DNA of 19,084 bases from Methanobacteriota archaeon. GTDB lineage: Archaea; Hydrothermarchaeota; Hydrothermarchaeia; Hydrothermarchaeales; JACQPM01. The stretch is from assembly GCA_016207475.1 (NCBI GenBank), contig JACQPM010000023.1:1-19084 (forward strand). Reading direction: 5' to 3'. A program made the translations under genes and the position numbers. The notes under the pieces were generated by a model. That model saw nothing but the letters and a program-made list of their open reading frames with translations. It did no database searches and was not told the origin of the DNA. Every line of letters begins with the position of its first letter. Position 1 is the first letter of the stretch. Positions 13,800 to 19,084 of this stretch are shown in pieces.

Positions 13800-14645
13800 T
13801 CACTCCCTCTCCACCGGATAGCGCCAGTCCTTGTCCAGGCACATGGCCGTGAGCCTCGTTATGGTGGGGGTCTTCCGCTTGTGCTCGTTCACCCTGACGC
13901 GCTCGTATATCCGCCGGACGAAGGCCAGGTCCTTCCCCAGCTCCAGGGCGGCCTCCCTCGTGGAATACCCGCGCTCCACGATGAGGTAGAGGATGGAGTC
14001 CAGCTCCTCGAAGGTGCCGCCCAGCTCCTCCTCGCTCTTCTGCCCTGGCCAGAGGCCGGCCGACGGGGCCTTCTCCAGGATGGGCCTGGGGAGGCCCAGG
14101 TAGCGCGCCAGCTGCCTCACCTGGGTCTTGTATAGATCGCCGATGGGCTGGATATCGACCCCACCATCACCATACTTCGTGGTGTAGCCCAGGAGCATCT
14201 CCGTCTTGTTGCTGGTGCCGATGACTATCCGGCTCTCCAGGTTCGCCACCATGTAGTTGAGGACCATCCTCACCTTGGGCTTGACGTTGCCCCAGGCGAC
14301 GAGCCTCCTCCCTTTATCTCCCTTCTTCATCCCCTTGAAGGCTGCCTCCAAAGGCCGTAAGGCCTCGCCTATCTCCACGAGCCTGTACTCTATCCCCAGC
14401 TCCTCGGCCCAGGCCCTGGCGTGGACCGTGTCCTCGGGTCTCGTGACCCCATCCTCGGGCATGAGGAGGGCCAAGAGCCTCTTCCCCAGGGCCTCGGAGG
14501 CCAGCTTCGCCACCAGGGAGGAGTCTAGCCCACCAGACATGGCTACGACTCCTCCCTCGGCCCCGGCCTTCCTTATCCTGGATCGGATGGAGTTCTCTAT
14601 GATCTCCCGGGCCAGCTCCAGCTGGCTATCGCTGAGGTCCAGCAT
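13800..14645 (-). CDS. nadE: NAD+ synthetase, synthetase subunit of a split glutamine-dependent enzyme
   Basis: A 281-residue N-type ATP-pyrophosphatase that amidates deamido-NAD+ to NAD+ through an adenylylated intermediate. Visible landmarks are the PP-loop SGGLDSS (37-43), GTSNKTEMLLGYTTKYGDGG (143-162, NaAD/ATP site), the following GDLYKTQVRQLAR, and the flexible loop KAPSAGLWPGQKSE (192-205). Length matches free-standing NadE. Its ATG at 14645 lies inside the 3' end of the upstream amidohydrolase gene (20-nt overlap), preceded by GGAGAGGGAGG as ribosome binding site. In many bacteria the same two activities are one polypeptide with the glutaminase first, the same order as here. This makes it likely that the two proteins form one glutamine-using complex, although the synthetase alone could still use free ammonia. 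Confidence 0.93.
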   Translation of the reverse strand: MLDLSDSQLELAREIIENSIRSRIRKAGAEGGVVAMSGGLDSSLVAKLASEALGKRLLALLMPEDGVTRPEDTVHARAWAEELGIEYRLVEIGEALRPLEAAFKGMKKGDKGRRLVAWGNVKPKVRMVLNYMVANLESRIVIGTSNKTEMLLGYTTKYGDGGVDIQPIGDLYKTQVRQLARYLGLPRPILEKAPSAGLWPGQKSEEELGGTFEELDSILYLIVERGYSTREAALELGKDLAFVRRIYERVRVNEHKRKTPTITRLTAMCLDKDWRYPVERE

Positions 14646-15471
14646 CCTCCCTCTCCTCGTAGGCCCTCAGGAGCTCCTCCAGGATGGGCCTCCGCACGTC
14701 CCGGAGCCTCAGGTCCCTCCTCCTCACCCTCGCCACTTCGCCCAGGTCGAGATCGGCGGCCACGAAGTCCTCGCCAACGAGCCTGGCCTCGGCCAGTATT
14801 TCGCCTCTAGGTGAGAGTATCTTGGACCCGCCCCAGTAGGTGGCCCCGTCCTGGCACCCAGCCTGGTTGGCGAAGGCCATGAAGACGAGATTGTCGTGGA
14901 CCCTCTCCCTCAGGAAGGCGTCCCAGAGCCCCTCCTTGCCCCAGTCGTAGGGGGAGGCGGAGATGCAGGCTATGAGGAGCGCGCCCCTGAAGGCCATGGC
15001 CCTGGCCGGCTCCGGGTGCCAGAGGTCCTCGCAGATGGTTATCCCTATCTTCCCGAACCCGGTCTCGAATACGGGGCACACATTCCCGGGCTTGAAGTAC
15101 CTCCACTCGTCGAAGAGGCGGTAGTTGGCCAGGTTCGCCTTCCTGTAGCGCCCCAGGACCTTTCCGTCCCTCACCAGCGCGGCAGCGTTGTAGAGGGAGC
15201 CCTCCTCGTCCTCCTCCACGTGCCCTATGACGGCATAGAAACCACGGACCTTCTCAGTTATCCGCTGGAGGGCCTCCTCGTTCTCCTCCACCTTGTCCAG
15301 GAAGATATCGCCGCATCCGTAGCCTATGAGGGCCAGCTCCGGGGTCAGGAGGAGGTCCACCTTCTCCCTCCGGGCCCGCTTCACATGCCTCAGAATCCTC
15401 TCGGCATTCCCCTCCACATCCCCCTGTCCGGGCTCGATCTGGGCGAGGCCTATCCTGACGGTCCTGACCAT
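14626..15471 (-). CDS. Glutaminase (nitrilase-fold) subunit for NAD+ synthetase
   Basis: A 281-residue carbon-nitrogen hydrolase with the Glu-Lys-Cys triad: E45 in TPELALIGYG, K111 in KANLANYRLFDEWRYF, C147 in ICEDLWHP. The details are those of the glutaminase domain of glutamine-dependent NAD+ synthetases rather than of a general nitrilase: PEL-x2-GY-x-CGD-x-F, the NY-x2-FDE-x-RYF stretch after the lysine, ICEDLW, SASPY-x2-GK, and NQAGCQD followed by GGS. It should hydrolyse glutamine to supply ammonia to the NadE encoded next, with which it overlaps by 20 nt. The frame is open far upstream to 16359, but that part is antisense to the GTPase genes. The ATG at 15471 starts MVRTVRIGLAQ, the normal first beta strand, and lies about 34 nt after a TATA element. 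Confidence 0.88.
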   Translation of the reverse strand: MVRTVRIGLAQIEPGQGDVEGNAERILRHVKRARREKVDLLLTPELALIGYGCGDIFLDKVEENEEALQRITEKVRGFYAVIGHVEEDEEGSLYNAAALVRDGKVLGRYRKANLANYRLFDEWRYFKPGNVCPVFETGFGKIGITICEDLWHPEPARAMAFRGALLIACISASPYDWGKEGLWDAFLRERVHDNLVFMAFANQAGCQDGATYWGGSKILSPRGEILAEARLVGEDFVAADLDLGEVARVRRRDLRLRDVRRPILEELLRAYEEREDAGPQR

Positions 15472-15525
15472 AATTTTATATGTAGAGGGGCTTTGTAGGT
15501 AATATAAATTGCGCAGAGGGAGTTG
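15472..15525. promoter_or_regulatory. Divergent promoter region between the NAD synthetase operon and the GTPase operon
   Basis: Two AT-rich elements lie here. AATATAAATT (15501-15510) reads AATTTATATT on the minus strand, about 34 nt before the glutaminase ATG, implying a very short leader. ATTTTATATG (15473-15482) is about 48 nt before the GTPase ATG and would give a plus-strand leader of about 20 nt that includes GAGGGAG before the start. Each element thus lies close to the start of the gene it does not drive, so the two promoters interleave. Confidence 0.45.
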
Positions 15526-16164
15526 ATGTTCGGGAGATTCACGAAATACCTGCGGCTGGAGCGGCTGGCCAAGCTCCTCGGGATGCGGAAGCAGATCCAA
15601 TTGGGCTTCTACGGCCCCGTGAACGCCGGCAAGACGACCCTCGCAAACCGCATCTCCATCGACTGGCTGGGGAAAGAGGTGGGGAAGGTCTCGGAGATAC
15701 CTCACGAGACCAGGACCATCCAGAAGATCGAGAACGTGGAGGTAACGACCAACAACGGCCACGTCCTCAGGATGAACATCATCGACATGCCCGGGATAGC
15801 GACCCAGGTGGACTACAAGACCTTCGCCTCCTACGGCCTCACCCTGGAGGAGTCCAAGGAGAGGGCCAAGGAGGCCACCAAGGGGGTCATAGAGGCCATA
15901 AAGTGGCTGGACAACGTGGACGCGGTACTGGTGGTAATGGACGCCTCCGAGGACCCCTACACCCAGGTGAACGTCACCATCATCGGGAACCTGGAGGCCC
16001 GGGGGATCCCCATGATCATAGTGGCAAACAAGATCGACCTGCCCAACGCATCGCCCGCGGGCATAGAGGGGGCCTTCCCCCAGCACGTGGTGGTCTCGAT
16101 CTCGGCCTCCACGGGCCTCAACATGGAGAAGCTCTACGAGGCTATCCAGGAGCATCTGACATAG
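15526..16164 (+). CDS. arvA: Era/Ras-like small GTPase of the OapA/ArvA family
   Basis: A 212-residue GTPase with G1 GPVNAGKT (30-37), a probable G2 threonine in HETRT (63 or 65), G3 DMPG (87-90), G4 NKID (168-171) and G5 SAS (193-195). There is no KH domain as in bacterial Era, so it is a stand-alone G domain with a basic N-terminus (KYLRLERLAKLLGMRKQ) that could be amphipathic. With the DUF2073 and zinc-ribbon genes behind it, it forms the three-gene set of Euryarchaeota called OapABC (first noted near a haloarchaeal origin) or ArvABC; as I recall, the GTPase is required for extracellular vesicle formation in Haloferax. I chose ATG 15526; a TTG directly before it (15523) is also possible. 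The name is transferred by family and gene order. Confidence 0.85.
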   Translation: MFGRFTKYLRLERLAKLLGMRKQIQLGFYGPVNAGKTTLANRISIDWLGKEVGKVSEIPHETRTIQKIENVEVTTNNGHVLRMNIIDMPGIATQVDYKTFASYGLTLEESKERAKEATKGVIEAIKWLDNVDAVLVVMDASEDPYTQVNVTIIGNLEARGIPMIIVANKIDLPNASPAGIEGAFPQHVVVSISASTGLNMEKLYEAIQEHLT

Positions 16165-16165
16165 T

Positions 16166-16579
16166 ATGGAGATAAGGCTGGACTTCATCCCTGCGGCGAC
16201 CCTGGCCGCCAAGGACCCCGTCGAGAAGATGGACTTCATATTGGAGAGGATAAAGAGGAACGTCATAATCGTCCTGGAGGAGGGCCTCTCCCCGAGGGAG
16301 GAGGCGGAGCTCATAGCGGCCACCATGAGGGAGATAGACGCCAGGGATTTCCATGGCATAGAATTCTACAGGTTGGACAGCAGGGAGACGAGGCTGAGGG
16401 AGCGCATCGCCAACTACATCTCAGGGAAGAGGTCGGGCCTGACCATCGTGGGGCCCACCAGGATGGTGGAGGCGATAAAGAAGGAGCCGGACTGCATCTC
16501 CATGCTGGCCAAAGCGGAGGTAGAATGCCCAACAGATGCACCAAGTGTGGCAGGGTCTACGAAGGGCCGGAAGCGGTAG
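16166..16579 (+). CDS. arvB: DUF2073 protein, OapB/ArvB family
   Basis: The 137-residue product starts MEIRLDFIPA one base after the GTPase stop. It contains KMDFILERIKRNVIIVLEEG (about 17-36), SPREEAELIAATMREID, and a late GRST-like positively charged segment (ISGKRSGLTIVGPTRMVEAI), the recognisable core of the euryarchaeal DUF2073 family that always accompanies this GTPase. The conserved part ends near residue 120; the last 15 residues run over the start of the next gene and may be less constrained. No enzyme motif or membrane helix is visible. It presumably works with the GTPase, as an effector or regulator, by gene order alone. Confidence 0.85.
   Translation: MEIRLDFIPAATLAAKDPVEKMDFILERIKRNVIIVLEEGLSPREEAELIAATMREIDARDFHGIEFYRLDSRETRLRERIANYISGKRSGLTIVGPTRMVEAIKKEPDCISMLAKAEVECPTDAPSVAGSTKGRKR
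16516..16521 (+). promoter_or_regulatory. Shine-Dalgarno site of the zinc-ribbon gene inside the DUF2073 gene
   Basis: GGAGGT lies three bases before the ATG at 16525 and within the 3' coding part of the DUF2073 gene. It allows independent loading of ribosomes for the overlapping third gene of the set. Confidence 0.6.
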
Positions 16580-16845
16580 TGAAGGGCTGCGAGTGCGGGA
16601 GCCGGCTCTTCGTCTACATAAGGCGGATCAGCGACGCGGAGGCGGAGAGGCTCAAGGCCAGCAAGGAGGCCAGGGAAGTGAAGGCGAGGTTGGACGAGGA
16701 TATATGGAACATAAAGGTCGAGGAAGGGGTCTACGACCTGGACTTGGCGTCCCTCATGGCCAAGGAACCCATTATAGTGGCCGGCGAGGAAGGTCGATAT
16801 CTACTCAGCCTATCCTCTGCTTTCAAGAGGGGGAAGAAGAGATGA
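16525..16845 (+). CDS. arvC: Zinc-ribbon protein (DUF2072), OapC/ArvC family
   Basis: A 106-residue protein with an N-terminal zinc ribbon, C5-x2-C8 (RCTKCGRVY) and C22-x-C24 (GCECGSRLF), followed by a charged helix (SDAEAERLKASKEAREVKA) and a hydrophobic closing part containing EEGVYDLDLASLM and EGRYLLSL. This is the layout of the archaeal zinc-ribbon family (COG3364) that follows DUF2073 and the Era-like GTPase. Its role is not known; a protein-protein adaptor for the GTPase is plausible. It overlaps the DUF2073 gene by 55 nt and has its own strong Shine-Dalgarno site. Its stop overlaps the start of the nucleotidyltransferase-cupin gene as ATGA, so all four genes look co-transcribed. Confidence 0.83.
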   Translation: MPNRCTKCGRVYEGPEAVVKGCECGSRLFVYIRRISDAEAERLKASKEAREVKARLDEDIWNIKVEEGVYDLDLASLMAKEPIIVAGEEGRYLLSLSSAFKRGKKR

Positions 16846-17858
16846 AGCCCAACGTCACCGGCATCATACTGGCCGGGGGGTATGGGAAGCGCCTCCTCCC
16901 CCTCACCGAGACCACCCCGAAGCCCCTCCTGGAGCTGAAGTCAGGGTACACCATCCTGGACAAACAGATCATGGACATAAAGTACGCCGGGATAAGGAAG
17001 GCCTACCTCCTCATAGGCCACCTGGGGGGGAAGATAAAGGAACGGTTTGGTCAATCCTACAAGGGCGTCGAGATCGAGTACCTGGAGGAGGAGAAGCCCA
17101 GGGGGACCCTCTGGGCCCTGTCCAACGCCCTCAGGCATGTCAGGACGGACGTCGTCGTCAGGAACGGCGATGTGGTCTCGGACATAAATATAAAGAACCT
17201 GGTCCTCCAGGCCCAGAAGGGCGAAGGCCTGATCACCATCGCCGTGACCAAGATGCAGAGTCCGTATGGAATCATCGAGTTCAGCGATCGCAAGATAACC
17301 TCCTTCCAGGAGAAGCCCATCCTCGATCTATACATAAATGCCGGCATATACTACATCAGGCGAGGCGCATTCCCCCTCTTCCAGAAGAGGTACGAGCGGA
17401 AAGAGGTGGAGAATACCGTTTTCCAGACGCTGGTGGAGGAGCGGAAGGCCTCGCCCTACTACGAGGAGGGGGCCTTCTGGCGTTCTGTGGACGGCATAAA
17501 GGACCTGGAGATGGTGAGGAAGGAGTTCGAGGCCAGGAACGACAAGCCCTGGGGGTACGAGAGGGTCATCGTGAACAACGAGAATTACCTCGTCAAGGAG
17601 CTCTACATAAGGAAGGGCTTCAGGACCTCCATACATTATCATCCATCCAAGGATGAGTCGATGCACGTCCTGGAAGGGGAGGGCTACATAGACTTCCCGA
17701 AGGACAAGAAGCGGACCAATGCCGGCGTCGGTAATGTCATAAGGATAGAGCCCAAGAACGTCCATTCGATAGTTGCCCTGGAGAACCTCCGGATCTACGA
17801 GTACTCCACCCCCCATCCCGAGGATACGGTGAGGGTCAAGGACTACTACGAGAGGTGA
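16842..17858 (+). CDS. Nucleotidyltransferase-cupin fusion for sugar activation
   Basis: A 338-residue two-domain protein. Residues 1-225 are a sugar-1-phosphate nucleotidyltransferase of the RmlA/GalU/GMPP type with the signature LAGGYGKRLLPLTETTPKP (10-28), the metal-binding aspartate in VRNGDVV (D110), EKP (157-159) and INAGIYYI. Residues 234-338 are a cupin beginning KPWGYE (235-240), with metal-ligand candidates H265, H267, E272 and H308, as in the C-terminal part of type II phosphomannose isomerases. The order is that of bifunctional mannose-1-phosphate guanylyltransferase/mannose-6-phosphate isomerase, but the protein is much shorter than the 460-480 residues usual there. GDP-mannose synthesis is therefore a guess; the domain calls are firm. 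It starts in an ATGA overlap with the zinc-ribbon gene. Its last 23 nt overlap the convergent epimerase gene. Confidence 0.85.
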   Translation: MKPNVTGIILAGGYGKRLLPLTETTPKPLLELKSGYTILDKQIMDIKYAGIRKAYLLIGHLGGKIKERFGQSYKGVEIEYLEEEKPRGTLWALSNALRHVRTDVVVRNGDVVSDINIKNLVLQAQKGEGLITIAVTKMQSPYGIIEFSDRKITSFQEKPILDLYINAGIYYIRRGAFPLFQKRYERKEVENTVFQTLVEERKASPYYEEGAFWRSVDGIKDLEMVRKEFEARNDKPWGYERVIVNNENYLVKELYIRKGFRTSIHYHPSKDESMHVLEGEGYIDFPKDKKRTNAGVGNVIRIEPKNVHSIVALENLRIYEYSTPHPEDTVRVKDYYER

Positions 17859-18744
17859 GGTGCTCCAGGAGCCTGGCGGCACCGTCACTGAACCGGACTG
17901 TGGGCCTCCAGCCCAGGACCCTCCTGGCCTTCTCTATGGAGAGATATATGCGCCGCACCTCCCCCTCCACGGGCGGGGCATATACAGGCTCCGTCTCCCT
18001 GCCGGTGAGGGCCTTCAAGGCATCCAGGACCTCCAGGACCGAGGTCTCCCTCCCGGAGCCTATGTTCAATACCCCCTCGCCCTTCTCCAGGGCCAGGAGG
18101 TTCGCCCTCGCCACGTCCCCCACGAAGACGAAGTCTCTGGTCTGCTTCCCGTCCCCGAAGATGGTAGGCCTTTGGCCTCTTAGGAGCCTGCCGGCGAATA
18201 TGGCCACCACCCCGGCCTCTCCATCGGGGTCCTGTCGGGGCCCATAGACGTTCCCGTACCTCAGGACCGTGTAGGGAAGGTCCCGGAGGACCTCTAGGTA
18301 ACTCTCGGCGACGTACTTCGAGAGGCCGTAGGGGGAGAGAGGGGCCACCGGGTGCTCCTCGTCCACCGGGAGGTATCTCGGCTCCCCATAGACAGCCCCC
18401 CCGGAGGAGGCATAGACAAATTTTTCCACCTTCCCGCAGCCCAGGAGGAGGTTTATGGTGCCGAGGATGTTGGCCCTGGCGTCGAGGATGGGGTCCCCCA
18501 GGGAGCGCCGGACCTGCGGCTGGGCGGCCGCGTGGACGACGCCCTCCGCCCGCTCCTTCCTAAGGACCTTCTCCAGCCCCTTGTGGGTTATGTCCATTTT
18601 GTAGAAGGTCGCCCTGGGGTTTATATTGGACGCCCTGCCCGTGGATAGATCATCGATAATCACCACTGAGTAGCCCTCCTCCAGGAGGAGGTCCACGGTG
18701 GCCGAGCCTATGAAGCCAGCCCCTCCCGTGACCAGGACCTTCAT
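17836..18744 (-). CDS. NAD-dependent epimerase, GalE-like (UDP-sugar 4-epimerase)
   Basis: A 302-residue extended SDR enzyme with the NAD-binding TGGAGFIGSA (6-15), DDLSTGR (31-37), HAAAQPQVRRS, the active-site strand SSGGAVYGE (113-121), Y139-x3-K143 in SPYGLSKYV, and RYGNVYGPRQDPDGEAGVV. This pattern is typical of archaeal and bacterial UDP-glucose/UDP-GlcNAc 4-epimerases, which supply UDP-galactose-type donors; exact sugar specificity cannot be read. The frame is open to 18810, but the ATG at 18744 begins directly at the Rossmann strand (MKVLVTGG) and overlaps the upstream stop as ATGA, so it is the likely start. It is the second gene of a minus-strand unit entering from the right. Its 3' end overlaps the nucleotidyltransferase-cupin gene by 23 nt in the convergent direction. 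Confidence 0.87.
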   Translation of the reverse strand: MKVLVTGGAGFIGSATVDLLLEEGYSVVIIDDLSTGRASNINPRATFYKMDITHKGLEKVLRKERAEGVVHAAAQPQVRRSLGDPILDARANILGTINLLLGCGKVEKFVYASSGGAVYGEPRYLPVDEEHPVAPLSPYGLSKYVAESYLEVLRDLPYTVLRYGNVYGPRQDPDGEAGVVAIFAGRLLRGQRPTIFGDGKQTRDFVFVGDVARANLLALEKGEGVLNIGSGRETSVLEVLDALKALTGRETEPVYAPPVEGEVRRIYLSIEKARRVLGWRPTVRFSDGAARLLEHLTSRSSP

Positions 18745-19084
18745 CTCTTCCCCTTGAACCCCTCGATGGTCTTCTGGAGCCCTTCCTCGAGGCCGGTCCT
18801 GGGGGTCCAATGGAGAACCCTCTTGGCCTTCGATATGTCGGGGCAGCGGCGCCTGGGGTCGTCCTTCGGGAGGGGGCGGAAGACGATCTCTGACCCGGAG
18901 CCCGTGAGCCTCTTGACGAGCTCCGCCAGCTCCAGGATAGTCGTCTCATTCTCGTTACCTATATTGAAGACATCACCGCCTATCCCGTCCACGGCCAGGG
19001 CCCTCAGGATCCCCTCCAGCTGGTCCGTGACGTAGGTGAAGGAGCGCGTCTGGGTCCCGTCGCCGAAGACCGTTATCTCTTCGC
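18741..19084 (-). CDS. C-terminal part of a UDP-glucuronate decarboxylase-like SDR enzyme, cut by the window edge
   Basis: The frame is open to the right edge, so the gene starts outside; the GTG at 18992 is internal. The visible 113 or so residues read ITVFGDGTQTRSFTYVTD, then DVFNIGNENETTILELAELV, RLTGSGSEIVFRPLPKDDP, RRRCPDISKAKRVLHWTP and EEGLQKTIEGF. The block with LP-x-DDP-x2-R-x-PDI-x2-AK followed by WTP is characteristic of UDP-glucuronic acid decarboxylases (UXS, making UDP-xylose) and close relatives in the extended SDR family. The N-terminal NAD site and catalytic Tyr/Lys lie outside the window, so the call rests on the C-terminal half only; a dTDP-glucose 4,6-dehydratase-like enzyme remains possible. 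It overlaps the GalE-like gene by ATGA and is likely co-transcribed with it. Confidence 0.78.
   Translation of the reverse strand, partial: EEITVFGDGTQTRSFTYVTDQLEGILRALAVDGIGGDVFNIGNENETTILELAELVKRLTGSGSEIVFRPLPKDDPRRRCPDISKAKRVLHWTPRTGLEEGLQKTIEGFKGKR

Noticed and set aside
14626..16359. A 577-residue minus-strand open frame joining the glutaminase to a long upstream extension
   Set aside because: The part beyond 15471 is antisense to the GTPase and DUF2073 genes, is of biased composition, and the glutaminase starts naturally at the ATG at 15471.
1..19084. tRNA or rRNA genes, CRISPR arrays, transposons, integrases or restriction/defence systems
   Set aside because: I looked for cloverleaf patterns, regularly spaced repeats, transposase or nuclease motifs on both strands and found none that I could support by eye.

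Overview
The window is archaeal and most likely euryarchaeal. It carries the single-subunit oligosaccharyltransferase AglB, a three-gene set made of an Era/Ras-like GTPase, a DUF2073 protein and a zinc-ribbon protein (the OapABC/ArvABC set of Euryarchaeota), an S-layer-like secreted protein, TATA boxes about 27 nt before start codons, and Arg codons dominated by AGG. The DNA is GC-rich and tightly packed, which would suit an uncultivated, possibly thermophilic lineage, but the sequence alone does not fix the lineage. I see no tRNA, rRNA, CRISPR, insertion sequence or integrase.

Layout. Positions 2-898 hold the end of a GT4 glycosyltransferase, followed by an AT-rich island with a methyltransferase broken by two opposite one-base shifts (983-1624). 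A MOP-type flippase (minus) and a membrane protein plus an S-layer-like secreted protein (plus) diverge from 3074-3194. From 10084 down to 5138 a minus-strand operon encodes AglB, a zinc-ribbon-containing sugar-nucleotide epimerase, an intact methyltransferase and a CDP-paratose 2-epimerase-like enzyme. Diverging from it, 10164-12289 encodes a second flippase and a DUF362 protein. A 42-residue zinc ribbon follows. Then come three housekeeping genes on the minus strand: a DEAD-box helicase that probably starts at CTG, and a glutamine-dependent NAD+ synthetase split into two overlapping genes. From 15526 the plus strand carries the GTPase/DUF2073/zinc-ribbon set and a nucleotidyltransferase-cupin fusion. 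Two more epimerase/decarboxylase genes come in from the right edge on the minus strand.

How it fits together. Most of the window is a protein N-glycosylation and surface-polysaccharide locus: enzymes that activate and remodel nucleotide sugars, glycosyl- and methyl-transfer, candidate lipid-linked glycan flippases, the transferase AglB, and a candidate envelope acceptor. The GTPase set, whose relatives have been linked to extracellular vesicle formation in haloarchaea, is joined by an overlapping start to one of the sugar-activation genes. First genes of transcription units often look leaderless, while internal genes often show Shine-Dalgarno sites or ATGA/TGATG overlaps. Convergent genes abut or overlap, leaving no space for terminators.
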